A program made the translations under genes and the position numbers. 64,000 nt of DNA from Protonemura montana (taxonomy: Eukaryota; Arthropoda; Insecta; Plecoptera; Nemouridae), in assembly GCA_947568835.1 (NCBI GenBank), contig OX387607.1, forward strand, positions 16,977,701 through 17,041,700. Direction: 5' to 3'. Shown here piece after piece: positions 23,852 to 36,732 of this stretch. How positions within the stretch are numbered: position 1 is the first letter of the stretch; the number at the start of each line of letters is the position of its first letter. The notes beneath the pieces were generated by a model. That model was not told the origin of the DNA. It saw only the letters and a list, made by a program, of their open reading frames with translations, and made no database searches.

Positions 23852-23943
23852 AGTAGAAGTCAACGCTTCCTTGAAGTCAACGCTTCCTTGAAGTCAACGC
23901 TTCCTTGAAGTCAACGCTTCCTTGAAGTCGACGCTTCCTTGAT
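23852..23943. repeat. 17-bp tandem repeat, about 5 copies
   Basis: Unit GAAGTCAACGCTTCCTT, with one copy carrying GTCGACG. Simple minisatellite. Confidence 0.9.
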
Positions 23944-25592
23944 GTATGTTTTGTCCAGATAGTTGAAGAAATTGCTACCACGATTGAAAGTTGCAAAGAA
24001 TTGCAAGAAAGTTTGATATCTCTAACAATCCCCTGCCTTCGTGCTTTACAACATATCAAAGTCAAAGCCTTTTTAATTATCGTTGTTCAAATTAAAATCT
24101 GCACATTTTTTTCTGTATTTATCTCAAAATTTTAGTTCAAATCTTTCTAAATGTAAACGGGGAAAATGAATTTTTACCTAAAACCTCCCCATTAAACGCA
24201 GATTCAGCAAGATTTAAACAGCGTCGGTGAAATTAAGCAAACCTAGGATATAAGAAGTAATACGCACAACTTCAATCCCCCACCCACTTTATCAAAATAC
24301 AGTTTCTCCCTCCACAAGACTTGGATCCCGTTAAACAATCCCAGTTCGATAACTTCAAAGTACAAACACATGTTTCATTTCTTTCAGTGATTTCTGATGT
24401 TGTTTTACTCTGTATTTCTTTTCATTTTCTTCGATTAATGCAATTCCCAAGTTTCTTGGTCGAGTCCCGATAGACCAAGAGAATAAAGAATCATCTCCTA
24501 CCTCACGTATTTCCTCTGACCTCTCTTTCATCTCTCTCTTCCTTTTAAGTTCAAAGTTGAAAACAACAAACAGGAAACTTCTTTCTGGCCTCAGAGAATC
24601 TAATTCCTCTCGATTTCTTTCTCTCAACACTTCCTCTAAAATCTCAACTAAGCAAAGCAAAAGTGCGATCCTGTCCGCAATCCTGACCGCGATCCTGACC
24701 CATTCACCGAAAGTGTCGCATCACTTTCAGGAGGCTAAAATCTGTTCCTACGATTGCACCATTGAAACATCTTTTCAGAAATCTAAACTTTGTACCCAAA
24801 CACTGCGCTTGGTCCACACATGCAGCGATTGTCTTGCACGTCCCGTCGAGAACTCGGACTTGCAGTTCTATATCATGAAACTTGGTGACGCAACCCCCCG
24901 TAGTTTTGTTGTCATTGCAAATGGCGGGGTCCCGAAGCCAGGGGTTGATTTTAATAGATGACTAAACTATAGCCTCGTATTCTCGCATGGCTCTAGCATA
25001 CATGGCGACATCGACCCCCACCCCTAGGCATGTGCCCTATAACTTATACACCCCTAGCTTCAAGGCTCCCCCTTTTTGCGTTTGATTTGCATATCTCACT
25101 CGTGCAAGCTATTTTACTGCGGTCGTGGATTTGCAATTTAATGGCGGTCGGTTTGGTTTCAATGATGGCAAGAAATTTAATTTGTAATTGAAATGAGACT
25201 CATGTTTTTTTGTGATCTGGATGTGGGTTTGAATTCTTGATGTCGGTACAGCAATGTTTTGTGTTCTCCATTAATTTTAAACAACGTATCCTACATTGCT
25301 TTAAATCCTATTTTACTCTCATTGAAAATAACAACCACAACTTTTAAAATTCATTGAGAAAGATATTTATTTATTCCCAAAAATATACACCGATCAGAAA
25401 TGTTCACAATTCGTATAAAAAATATTCACTTTCTTGGTTTATACAAAATCTTTTTACAAAATCTTACATCACAATTATCTTATTTGAAATTGACACCATT
25501 AGTAACCTCTCGCCAGTCGCTTTTTCTACTAAAAATCAGTCTTTAATCCATGAGAAAATGTTCTCATAAGGCGTTCTCCAAGTCTAAGTCCA

Positions 25593-28457
25593 TCATATCC
25601 CGTACACATACGGGTAGGAGTGTCCCATGCCCGGCATGAACGGCACCAACATTGCCTGACGATGATATTGCGGCTGATGCGTACGTGCGTGCTTCTTAAG
25701 GTGATCTTTGCGGCCAAAGCGCTTGCCGCAAGACGCACATGCGTAGGGACGCAAGCCCGAGTGGATGCGTTTGTGACGGGTTAGTTCTTCATTGCGTGTG
25801 AAAGTCTTGCCACAGGAAGATTCCTCACACTTGAAGGGACGCTCACCTAAAGAAGAAGAAGAAGATGAAGTTGGTTAGCTTTGTCAAGAAGTTCAAATTG
25901 ATTGATTTATAGAGACACATATGGATAGATGGAGGCACATATGGAAAGATGATATGGGTTTATTGGATTATTTTCTTTAGGTAAACATATGAAAGGTCAT
26001 AAGTTAAAGTTGGTAATTAATGTTTCTAACAACACATCATCGATCGGGGTCGGTGGTTATTTAAAGTTGTTAAAGATGTTGTTTCCGTTGAGATTCACAA
26101 AGAGCCAGCAAACCGTGGTTTTGATTGAGTGTAATCATAGCTAACAGAAGCTTGTACTGCAAGAGTTAAACAAAATGTCCTATGATCGTGAAGAGAGAAG
26201 TCAGCGAATGTATTGTGAGAATGTCGACTTGCAGGTTGCACGGGCGACGTTGATTAAACTGATCTTAACTTGGTTGTTATTGTGGTAAATATCTGATTCC
26301 GTCGCAGAGGTCAGCGACTTCATTGTGATTCACGCAGAGACAATTCAAGGGTTAGAGAAGAGATTTTACTGACCACGTTTATCCTGGAACTTTACGGAAA
26401 ATAAGAAAAACTATTTTCTTTCATCTCATCCCTGATTTCAAAATAAATTATCATTTTTTCAGCGCACGGAAGCATGAAATTGAAGAAATTGAATCCAGAG
26501 ATTTCTAAGAAACAAGACCGAGGCGTGGTAGACTTTACAAAACCCACGTTTGCTAAGAAAGATTGGCGTTAATCAGCTGATCGAATCTAATTCATTTTAT
26601 AAAAACTATCTCATAAAATGAATTCTCGAGCTAGCACGATTGCTTCGTCTTTAATAACAAAAGAACTTCACATGACATTCAAGTACTAAATAGGAAATAA
26701 CAGACAAAGTCACACAAAATGGTTCCCGAAATAAATGAATTCTACCAAACTTTCCCTCCCACCTCCCTGCCAGTAAAAACAACGAAGCCATCGTAAATTA
26801 GGCAGCGTCCTTTAATCCAGTGTTTTACATAAGTTTGCATAATTGCCCGATTGTTTTCTAAAATCCTTGCCGAACAAAGTTTACAAGTTTAACATTGAAA
26901 TCTTTTCAACACGTTTTGGCAAGAATCTAAGACATCCGGGCGGGCGCCCAAAGCCTTGGACCAAGCGAGCAAATTCTAGCCTTGGCCTCCTGACCCTTTC
27001 ACTGTTCTTCTATAAAGAAGGACAAAGAAGGACAAAGAAGGACACAATTAAAGCTAGTGGTCTCACACATTCACTAAAACCCCCGACGCTTTTATGCAAA
27101 ATCAAGACCTAGCTTTATCAGCTACCCATTTCCATTTAACTACACTTTAACTTCATATTTATAAAAGATTAAACATAGTTTAATTATAAGAAAAATTATT
27201 TCAACTGGGTTTTGAATGCTAAGTAAAGGGCTACTAAATTTCCCAACGTTTCGTCACATATACTAGTTACTTCTTCAGAGGTAAGAGCAGTCCTGACAAT
27301 TTTCCAATAACTTGAAATTCAGTAGCCCTTTACTTAGCAATGAAAACCCAGTTGAAATAGTTTTTGTTAAAACTATTGCTAAGTTTATATCAAGTAGACA
27401 TGAGTCTAAAAACCATCATAGTTTAATTATATTTTTCGCGAGAACTAATGGCCAGGTCAAGTAAAAAAACAGCTCTAATCGCTCTACGCATCGTGTAGCT
27501 TTAACAGAAAGTAGCTCCATAAATTAAATCAGCCGCTTAAATTGAGTAACAAGCAAATAAAAAATATCTCTTGCAGGCGCTAAATTATTCTTTCCCGGGC
27601 AAAACCGTTAATTTAAATAACAATACGGTATTTGATATCTATAATTGTATTAAGCTTATGGTATTTAATATTTAGACCATAGTATTTAGCTCATAATTGT
27701 TACCTGTGTGAATGCGAATATGTCCTTTAAGCTGCCCGTTATTGCTGAACGCGACCTGGCAATGAGGACACCGATATTTCTTCGGTCTTTGCTTGCGACT
27801 GACGCCTCCTTTCATTGATTGTTCCTGAAGTTGTAGCAGTCTCCCGTATTCTTCCATCTGTGCCGGACTCGGCATAATCCCGTGCAACAATGCGCTTTCA
27901 AGAGCCAGCTCAGAGGCAAGCACATCATATGATTCGGGGTAACAATACCGGGACATGAAGTCGCCAGAAACACATCCAGGATTTATCCCTAGGGAATCAG
28001 CATGTAATCTCTCTAGAAGACCGATGTCCATGCTCGGGTTAGCGCACATTTCAGGCACTTGAATTCTTGAAGGGATCTTGACAGTGAACGCAGATGATGA
28101 CCCAGAACTAAAGTTGTCGGCGTTAAAATCTCCAGTAATTTCTTGTCTTATTTTTCTGTCTTCTTTGCTTGTTTTGCAACGTTTTTGATGACGCTCGAGC
28201 GTCTGCTTCGATTTCCTGCCGCGTGGTTTCTCTATCGGTTTCGCCGCGACGTTGGCGTCGGTTTTCACCGAGTGCGACGCCGCGATTTCGACGCCGATCG
28301 TCGGGTATGACGACGACGTCGTCGACACGGTGCAATCCTGGTCGATTTCGATTTTATTTTGACTGGAAAACGTTTTTAAAAGTATTTCTTGTTGCTTATT
28401 GTCTTCATTTTCTGCCGCCCACGGTCGAAACAAACTCGCCATTGAATTCGCACTCAT
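25593..28457 (-). CDS. hkb: Huckebein-like C2H2 zinc-finger repressor
   Basis: Huckebein is an Sp1/Egr-type three-finger factor that limits mesoderm and specifies terminal endoderm in insect embryos, repressing genes through Groucho. Two exons (27704-28457, 25593-25846, phase 1 junction inside the TG/ERPF finger linker) give 335 residues. The start codon ATG 28457 gives MSANSMASLFRPWAA. FRPW at residues 10-13 is the Groucho-binding motif described for Drosophila Huckebein. After a long, poorly structured region come finger 1 (YRCPHC to HIRIH, about 228-250), finger 2 (FKCEESSCGKTFTRNEELTR) and finger 3 (YACASCGKRFGRKDHLKKH). The protein ends 27 residues after finger 3. All Cys and His ligands are present. 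The call rests on FRPW plus finger number and C-terminal position; an unrelated Sp/Egr-like factor is less likely. Confidence 0.82.
27188..27418. mobile_element. Fold-back element family 2, full hairpin in hkb intron
   Basis: Arms TTTCAACTGGGTTTTGAATG and its complement. The inner core has CCCAACGTTTCGTCACATAT and ACTTCTTCAGAGGTAAGAGC. The right end reads ATCAAGTAGACATGAGTCTA. It lies 286 bp from the donor of hkb exon 1. Confidence 0.75.
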
Positions 28458-29117
28458 TTCGATAAAAAAAATATCAAACACTTTTCACTCTTCACGTCAA
28501 AAAGTTGACGCACTCAAATCTCAGTCTTTAAAAAGGCACTTCAGAAATACAAACACAACTAAACGTAGATGAAAACGAATGTAAAATGAATCTTTAGCCA
28601 AGCTTTGACACCTGACTTTGAAACGTTCTTACCCTAAATGCGGATTACTGGCAAATGTCAACGGTTCTCTATGAGCAAACTGCTTTATACTCAACAGCTC
28701 TAAGCAGCTCTTGACTTCGCCTTGTAATATACACTACCCTTAGCACTCAGTTAGCCATTTAGGGGCTGTGACGACGTCGGGAGGGGAGAGTGGGGGATGT
28801 ATAAACTGACGTCGGGTATAGAAACGATACCGAAACTAAATGGTACCTCCCTCTACTCGAAGCACCCCTGCATAAAGGCATAAAAGCTCTAGTATGGCTC
28901 GGCCATTCATTCATTGTTGCTCTAGTGGAGGATTTCTTTCATTGCGGTGATGGCAATGTGGTGAGATGTAAGGAGGACTCGGGAGTCAGTAGCGATGGAT
29001 TTGCAGAGAAATTGTGCATTTATTTTGAGTACTTTGATGCATTATGTGATGTTAGGTCATAATGCAATCCAGGCTTTGCCAGGCAATTCCATTATCTAAA
29101 CTAGAACGAAACATTAG
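28458..29117. other. Upstream region of the Huckebein-like gene
   Basis: AT-rich sequence upstream of the minus-strand gene. A GCATAAAAG motif at about 28874 faces the plus strand and has no supported gene behind it. No promoter element can be assigned firmly. Confidence 0.4.
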
Positions 29118-29301
29118 GATGAAATCTGATTTAAATTGCAAACGCTTGCAATGCGCGATGTATTTTATTATTATCAACACTATAACCGTCTCAAAAATTG
29201 ATGCCCAAATTCGGACACCTGCGAAAGGTGGAGATCGGGGTTCGAGTCCGCGTTTGGGCATCAATTTTTGAGACGGTTATAGTGTTGTTAATAATAAAAC
29301 A
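29118..29301. mobile_element. Fold-back family 1 copy with partial tRNA-like core
   Basis: Arms of about 45 bp (AACACTATAACCGTCTCAAA with TGATGCCCAAA, and the reverse complement) enclose a core with a perfect B-box-like GGTTCGAGTCC and the 3' half of a tRNA cloverleaf (CACCTGCGAAAGGTGG stem-loop). The 5' tRNA half with the A-box is missing. Compare the complete core at 59741-59812. Confidence 0.75.
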
Positions 29302-30417
29302 GAACTAAACTTATTTTCATTCATCATATAATCTTGCCAATTCTACAAATTAAATTGAAAACTGAATGCTAAAGACATTATGGTTAGTGCTAATCAGATA
29401 CCTCCATTTAGATCTTAACAGGGCGTTATTTATTAACCGGGCATCGTAAAACTGTACCTCAACTGGAGCTAATACAGGGTTTTTATGGCTTTATCAGCAT
29501 CCAAATTCAAAAAATGATTTTCAACAGAATTTTTCATATAATTTTCCATGGATTTTGCATTGAACTCAGACAAAGGTTAATTTTGATTGCAGTTTTATGC
29601 CGTTCTGGAAAATAATAATTATGGGCTAATCAACAATGCTTCCACTTGAAACGTTTGTATAAAGTGTTATGTAACGATCCCAGCATTGGCAGAGAAGTAT
29701 TTCTTTCATATGACGGGGGTGAGATCTTCGGGTGATGAATGTTAGGGGTTGTAAAGGAATGGGATTCTTGCAGCATCTTGAGATTTGCTTTGTCACCGCT
29801 GAGTGGGGGTTGGTTCAGTGATTTACATACTATTTCCCAGCTACCGTTGCTGGAGTGACCATCTCATTCATTCTGTAATCGGTGCTCATGAGAAAGATGG
29901 ACTCGAATACAAGGACTTGCTGATTTATTGACCACGCGTTGTTCAATTGCTGATTTAATTTCTGTTGCTTTTCGGAGGGTGAAACTTTCTGTAGGCAGGG
30001 TAGATTTTTTAATTGCAAAATTAAATTAAATTATTATATTATTGTGAGTCAGCGATGATTCAGGCTTTTTAAATTAAAATGGTTGTTTTCATCCAGATTC
30101 CTTGTTGGCTAAGGTTCGAAAAGTTTAAAATTGAAAATTTTTATCAATGCTACCAATATTTGCTAATATTTTACAAATATCCATATTATTTTTTTAATTA
30201 CAAGTTCCAAGTGTAACAATGCAATTAAAATACCCGACTTTTAAACCGTCAAACATTATTTTAATTCAAAATTCTTGGTTAGATATTTCATGAAAAATAT
30301 ATGTTTGAAGATAATTGAATCGTGAATTATTTTTAAAGTTTATGCACTTATTTCTTAGACGGGGATAAAAAGATGTACTCAAAAGTAAAATATTAAGTTC
30401 GCTTACAAACTCTAAAA
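29302..30417. other. Intergenic, no feature seen
   Basis: AT-rich sequence with no convincing coding frame, RNA gene or repeat. Confidence 0.5.
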
Positions 30418-30890
30418 AAAAACCGGGTGTAGCTGTATCTTATTGATACGGCCGATATTTATGCGTGACTACGTTCAACTACCGCGTAGCCACGTAGGTC
30501 AACTACAGTACTGACCAAACTTCACATGCAAGTTTTACATCTCTCTTTATTTGGGTTGTGTTTTCATATCTAATTTACACGCTGAAGGACTTTACAGATT
30601 GGGATGGAACTGTCATCTTGCGATATATATATTTTATTTTGCATTAGTCTAATGACGAGTGCTGAAAACGCCGCCTCCTCTAACGCCTCCAATATTTAGT
30701 TTATCGAAAATAAAAAAAAGTACTTCTAGAGAATTATCTGAACTATTGAATGATAATAAATCACATTCTGTCCTTTGTTTCCTGTAGCCTGTAGGGCAAT
30801 TGTTAAACATTGGCTATTTTGTAGAGCAAATCCGTACATACCTCCCTATATAATGCGCTTTAAGACTTAGTCACGCCAAAAACAACTATG
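30418..30890 (-). repeat. Right arm of about 470-bp inverted repeat
   Basis: Reverse-complement partner of 23150-23622, from CCGGGTGTAGCTGTATCTTA to AAGACTTAGTCACGCC. The arms have diverged by roughly a tenth by eye, with a few indels. The two arms bracket the Huckebein-like gene with about 6.8 kb between them. Confidence 0.8.
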
Positions 30891-30964
30891 CATCACCCAC
30901 ATAAAAGAGCACAAAATAATAAAAAATGTCTCGACGCTTTCCACAGATTCAACGTATCCTCATC

Positions 30965-31960
30965 CCAACACTTTCAAAATGTCAACCCTTTGCTCGGAGT
31001 AGCAACTTAAACCCACCGTATCATCATCCCAGCACTTTCAAAATGTCAACCCTTTGCTCGGAGTAGCAACTTAAACCCACCGTATCATCATCCCAGCACT
31101 TTCAAAATGTCAACCCTTTGCTCGGAGTAGCAACTTAAACCCACCGTATCATCATCCCAACCCTTTCAATATGTCAACCCTTTGCTCGGAGTAGCAACTT
31201 AAACCAACCGTATCATCATCCCAACCCTTTCAAAATGTCAACCCTTTGCTCGGAGTAGCAACTTAAACCCACCGTATCATCATCCCAGCACTTTCAAAAT
31301 GTCAACCCTTTGCTCGGAGTAGCAACTTAAACCCACCGTATCATCATCCCAACCCTTTCAAAATGTCAACCCTTTGCTCGGAGTAGCAACTTAAACCCAC
31401 CGTATCATCATCCCAGCACTTTCAAAATGTCAACCCTTTGCTCGGAGTAGCAACTTAAACCCACCGTATCATCATCCCAGCCCTTTCAAAATGTCAACCC
31501 TTTGCTCGGAGTAGCAACTTAAACCCACCGTATCATCATCCCAGCACTTTCAAAATGTCAACCCTTTGCTCGGAGTAGCAACTTAAACCCACCGTATCAT
31601 CATCCCAACCCTTTCAAAATGTCAACCCTTTGCTCGGAGTAGCAACTTAAACCAACCGTATCATCATCCCAACCCTTTCAAAATGTCAACCCTTTGTTCG
31701 GAGTAGCAACTTAAACCCACCGTATCATCATCCCAGCCCTTTCAAAATGTCAACCCTTTGCTCGGAGTAGCAACTTAAACCCACCGTATCATCATCCCAA
31801 CCCTTTCAAAATGTCAACCCTTTGCTCGGAGTAGCAACTTAAACCCACCGTATCATCATCCCAACCCTTTCAAAATGTCAACCCTTTGTTCGGAGTAGCA
31901 ACTTAAACCCACCGTATCATCATCCCAGCCCTTTCAAAATGTCAACCCTTTGCTCGGAGT
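30965..31960. repeat. 64-bp satellite array, about 15-16 copies
   Basis: Unit core TTTGCTCGGAGTAGCAAC, then CCACCGTATCATCATCCC. Units are nearly identical, differing mainly at AGCACTTTC, AACCCTTTC or AGCCCTTTC. The array begins 75 bp beyond the right inverted-repeat arm; the left arm has no matching array. The regular spacing is that of a satellite, with no unique spacers. Confidence 0.95.
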
Positions 31961-34288
31961 TTAAGTCGAACTTAAAGCCCACCTCGTTGTTGCGTTTTAG
32001 CTTCGGCTAATCGAGTGATCCATCATTTGACGGGCAAATCTTCCTTCAAAACAAGCTTCGTCCAGCGTCTTCAACAATTACTCGTCTCGGTGAAGGGTTG
32101 AGATTGATTTGCTTGGAGAGAAAAGAAGACCCCTCAACGTCTTGATGGATGGAACGAGGTCCAGGCTTTGTTTGATAAAAGGCTAGGGTTTAAATCGCTC
32201 TAAATTATAATTCTGTTGCCGGCTTCAACTTATTGTTGCTTCGTCTGAGTTCAATTTGTTCCTACTTAACATGCAAAGTTTGCTTAAGTCAAGTTGTTCA
32301 GTTTTTTATCATCTTTTTGTGTTTTTAGCTCAAGATTTTATCTTCTAGAGAAGAACAGAAGTAAAAGAGAACTGAAATCAAAGAGTTTTCAGTGAAATTG
32401 TAGAGAATTGATTGGAGTTCAAGCAAAAAATCCATGGATAAATGACTACTGGGAAATCAAGAAAAGTATATGCAGAAAATATGAGAAGAAGAAGAAACTT
32501 TTTATGATGAGAAAATGAATTCTGATATAAAATTGCAAAAATCTAAAGAACCTGGATAAGAAACGAAAGCATTCATTCTTTTTTAACCGAAGTTTGTATT
32601 TGAAATAAATTGATTTTATAAGTGTTTTGTTGAGTTAGTTTCATTTATGTTGTGTATTTGACAAACATTTCATTAGGATTCACTAATTTCCTGCTATTGT
32701 CAGCTTAATGCACAGTTGATCGATTAAAAGCCTTTCCTACTTCTACCCAATCAATCATAGACAACCAAAACCAACTCAATTTACATCCACACATTCAAAT
32801 AAACCCACAAAAATAACACATTTCACCCCGAAATTCAGACCACTTCACTGATCTTCACTGATCTCCACAACTTCATTGAAATCGAAAAATGACATCACGG
32901 GTTTTTGAAAAAACGTCAAGATTTTGATGCATCGGTTTCGCTCTGTCCAGCGCTAACGTATTGTTACGCAATGTGAGTGCGTTGGCTAGCGTGGTGAAGT
33001 GCGTAACGACCGATTGTGCGTAAGGGACGAAGAAGGGCGCATTGCTTTGAAAGTCTGGTGGTCTAAGAGTTGCATAATAGAGTCATGTCAGCCTCTCGAT
33101 CTGTTGCATGGAATGTATGTGCGGTCGATTTGAATGATATACGTTATCGTTTTATAAAGACTTTTCCTGTCACACATTGGTGTTTAAATCACGCTTATCT
33201 TTTATTGCATCTTTAGAGTAGAGATTGGTATTCTAGTTCCTCCTATACCTGGTCCTGTGGATTCTGCTATTTGCTATTTGCGGCTTTCTGCTGCTTTTGG
33301 CGTTCTTATAAAACTTATTCTTTTAAGTAATTTAGTAAATTAATGAAGTAGAGATCGGGACTTTGTTCTAAGACCGTGACTAGCTGTGTTCTTGAGTGAT
33401 TTAACATGCATTAAAAGCATTTTAAGAATGTCAAAAGAAATTGAAAAAAAAAGGTTTTTACTTGGTTTTTTAATGCCAAGTGAAGAACAACTAATTTACC
33501 CAAAGTTTTCCATATTTTGCCAGTTACTTTATCAAGGATGAAAGCTATGATAACAAAATAACCTCAAAAATACAAACATTACCTTGTCTATATATTGGTA
33601 TTCACGTGCTTTGCTTGTTTTTATAAAAACTAAGTTTATGTACAATCAAAAAACATTTTTTTGTTGGACTGAAATCAACTAAAATACCATGCAATGCGTG
33701 GAAACGTAGTTCCTATACACAATTTGAGTAGCACCGAACGTATCTTATTTTCTACATTATTAATTTATTTTTTTCCTTTTGCTCCGTTTGGTTTCTTTCT
33801 ATTAACAATGGTTTTCCCACAATTGTACCGAAAACATTTTGCATGACAAGCTAAGTCAGCAAAATTCTACAGAATTAACTTGACTGCATTTTTTGATGAC
33901 AATTTTGTTGGCAATTTTGATGCAAGTTTCGTTATTCTTGATTTAAAACAAAACCAGGCAACCGATTAATTCCAAATATGTAGAAGATCCAACATAAAAT
34001 ATTCTTCAAAGTCTTGCAAAACTTTATCTAAATCGATCCAACCGTTTAACTGGTGGACATCTCTAGATTCAGAGCTCGCCCACGAGTTTTGCAGAAAGAT
34101 AATCCAGTTACCTCCGAGCATTAAAATCCTAACTCGATAAAATCCTCGTTTTCCCCACTGAACAAGTTTCCCACGCCAAGTACCCGACCTAACCACACAT
34201 TTACACGAAATGTCGTACAGAGATTTCCCCGCTAGTAATTGCTCTGAGTCTCAGCCAAGTCATGCTCAAGCGTCATCGGTTAGAGCAA
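31961..34288. other. Intergenic with a degenerate fold-back fragment
   Basis: AT-rich, no gene supported. A degraded family 2 half-copy lies at 33445-33560 (TGGTTTTTTAATGCCAAGTG, then TTACTTTATCAAGG). Confidence 0.45.
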
Positions 34289-34385
34289 GGGGTGCCAGCC
34301 CAGTGCAGGGGGAGCCAGCCCAGGGTGAGGGGTGCCAGCCCGGGGCGAGGGATGCCAGTCCAGAGCGAAGGGTGCCAACCATCAC
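34289..34385. repeat. GC-rich 20-bp tandem repeat, about 5 copies
   Basis: Diverged units around GGGGTGCCAGCCCAGGGCGA. The GC content contrasts strongly with the surrounding AT-rich DNA. Confidence 0.75.
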
Positions 34386-34554
34386 CCAGCTCAGAGGGGA
34401 AAACCCCATGACAAGCACATGAGGGGAGGCACTAATCCAAGCACTGATATAATCAAATACAAGGATAACTCACGCCCATTGCGTTTCTAACCAATCGCAG
34501 AGCGACAATTTCAAATCGTTCAATATTTGGGAAGTGTAAAAATATCACAAAATT

Positions 34555-35450
34555 TGGATAAAAGGATTACATGGTTTTATCGAGCTGCTTATCAACCTCG
34601 CGACACCAACTTCACTCGTCTTGCTTAGCAACCTCTCGACAGCAACTTCACTCGTCTTGCTTATCAACCTCTCGACAGCAACTTCACTCGCCTTGCTTAT
34701 CAACCTCTCGACAGCAACTTCACTCGCCTTGCTTATCAACCTCTCGACAGCAACTTCACTCGCCTTGCTTATCAAACTCTCGACAGCAACTTCACTCGCC
34801 TTGCTTATCAACCTCTCGACACCAACTTCACTCGCCTTGCTTATCAACCTCTCGACATTAACTTCACTCGCCTTACTTATCAACCTCTAGACAGCAACTT
34901 CACTCGCCTTACTTATCAACCTCTAGACAGCAACTTCACTCGCCTTGCTTATCAACCTCTCGACAGCAACTTCACTCGGCTGGCTTATCAACCTCTCGAT
35001 AGCAACTTCACTCGCCTTGCTTATCAACCTCTCGACAGCAACTTCACTCGCCTTGCTTATCAACCTCTCGACAGCAACTTCACTCGGCTGGCTTATCAAC
35101 CTCTCGATAGCAACTTCACTCGGCTGGCTTATCAACCTCTCGATAGCAACTTCACTCGTCTTGCTTATCAACCTCTCGACAGCAACTGCACTCGCCTTGC
35201 TTATCAACCTCTCGACAGCAACTTCACTCGCCTTGCTTATCAACCTCTCGAAACCAACTTCACTCGCCTTGCTTATCAACCTCTCGACAGCATGGATTTG
35301 TGGAGGAATCCTGTTGTTCGCGTTGTACCGTCCTTCGGAAGAGACGTTAAGCCGGTGGTACCCAAGCTTATTGCCGCCATATTTGGGCCAAGTTGGGATA
35401 ATTATCATCTTCATAATCACCTCAATTAAACACAACAAATCAACCAATCA
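34555..35450 (+). mobile_element. SINE copy E with 36-bp segment expanded about 20-fold
   Basis: About 20 tandem units of 36 bp (core CTTGCTTATCAACCTCTCGA) lead into the SINE body (GCATGGATTTGTGGAGGAAT through GTTGTACCGTCCTTC) and the tail (ACACAACAAATCAACC). The 36-bp unit occurs once in SINE copies A to D, between body and head. Here it is multiplied and the 5S-like head is absent. Long open frames in the array are accidental. Confidence 0.85.
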
Positions 35451-36517
35451 ATCAGTCAAAAGAGACTTTAACTCGCTAAATTAAAATGAAAACAGACGAG
35501 ATGTTATGTTTATTTTAAAATGATTTGAAACCAACAGAATTCTTTTCACTGGGAATTTGAGATACTTTTGGTGAACTTTTTCCTAAGGATCGAAGTGATA
35601 TTCCTCTAGCTCGGCTTGCTCGGCGTTTTATAGACATTTATCTACCACAAGAAGCTCTTCAATTTTGATGTTTCATTCAGTTTTTTCAATTTTTCATTCA
35701 AAAATTTAAAATCACATTTCCCATGATACGGAAAATCATAGCCACGACCAATCAGAAATCCTGAGCCATAAAAAAAAACACATTTAAAACCATTCAAAAA
35801 ATTGTTCTCCAATTGACTTTACGACAGAAATAAACGCATAGAAATGAACCCAAACATGCAATAAAACATGTTTTTCTTTCGCAGTTTTCTCATAAAAATT
35901 CGCAGACACAAACGAAACAGCCGTTTAGCTTTAATTTCTTGTGCTCTCTTAAACATCTTTGATGGATTACGACCTAACCTACCAAAATCTTGGACACCCA
36001 CGCGGACATATTTGATATTTCCATTGATATTCGCATGCAATAGTTGGCTGTCACAATGCAACTCAAACCTTTACAATAGCTTTATCATGAAACCAATGCA
36101 AGTTTATAAAATGTCCTCTACACAGAAATAAAGGCTGGCCTAGCGAATTGCTGCGATTAGGTTCGGCTGTTAGATTTGGCTGTCAACTCTATGTTAGCTT
36201 TATCCTACCCTTGTTAAGGGTCACGCTGCTTTGCTAAACGTTGACTTTATAGAGAGAAGAGAATGAAATGGACTTCACATTCTGTACTCGAGCAAACCGT
36301 GAATAATCGCGGTGACATTTAATTGCTTTCCAAAGGTTTGTTGGAATAATCTGTTAGGAATTGAACCATTTCCTCAAAGCGATCTCTGGCGGCTTTAGAT
36401 GTGGAGTTACTTACATTCAACTTCTTTTAGATATCAAAGTTAACGCTCAAAGCATCGGAAATTGGCGGCTAAAGTTAAGACATTTCCGAGTGAATGTAGC
36501 AAAGAAAAGAGCTTTTA

Positions 36518-36645
36518 GATGAAATCTTATTTAAATTGCAAACGCTTGCAATGCGCGGGGTTTATTTTATTATTATGGACGTTATAACCGTCTAAAATAT
36601 TTTTGAGGCGGTTTTAGTGTTGATAATAATACAAAACGAGCATTT
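36518..36645. mobile_element. Fold-back family 1, short copy
   Basis: GATGAAATCTTATTTAAATT and GCAAACGCTTGCAATGCGCG lead into a short hairpin (GTTATAACCGTCTAAAATAT facing TTGAGGCGGTTTTAGTG). The tRNA-like core is deleted. It ends about 90 bp before SINE copy C. Confidence 0.7.
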
Positions 36646-36732
36646 GAATTGAATCTAGACTCGGGAAATATGTGATATAATTCTAGTGCCAAGTGAAGAG
36701 GTTAACTTCTTGGCTCTGTGCATTTTGTCAAT

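Larger units (their letters stand above)
22626..25592. other. Intergenic upstream of the Huckebein 3' end
   Basis: Contains the left arm of a long inverted repeat (23150-23622) and a 17-bp tandem repeat (23852-23943). A stretch near 24660-24710 has a short repeated GCGATCCTGACC motif. Open frames around 24355-24961 have no recognisable protein features. TTTATT at 25367-25372 is a candidate minus-strand polyadenylation signal for the gene at 25593. Confidence 0.5.

Noticed and set aside
24355-24961. Overlapping frames of 101 and 134 codons
   Set aside because: No recognisable domain, low-complexity Ser/Thr/Lys content, no splice partners, and a repeated GCGATCCTGACC word inside. No support beyond openness.
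30965-31960. CRISPR-like appearance of the 64-bp array
   Set aside because: There are no unique spacers; the entire 64 bp repeats. The context is a eukaryotic genome.
34545-35484. Open frames of up to 179 codons with [12 protein letters not shown]-type repeats
   Set aside because: Translation of the 36-bp array (12 codons per unit). The frames end in SINE body sequence and no gene structure is present.
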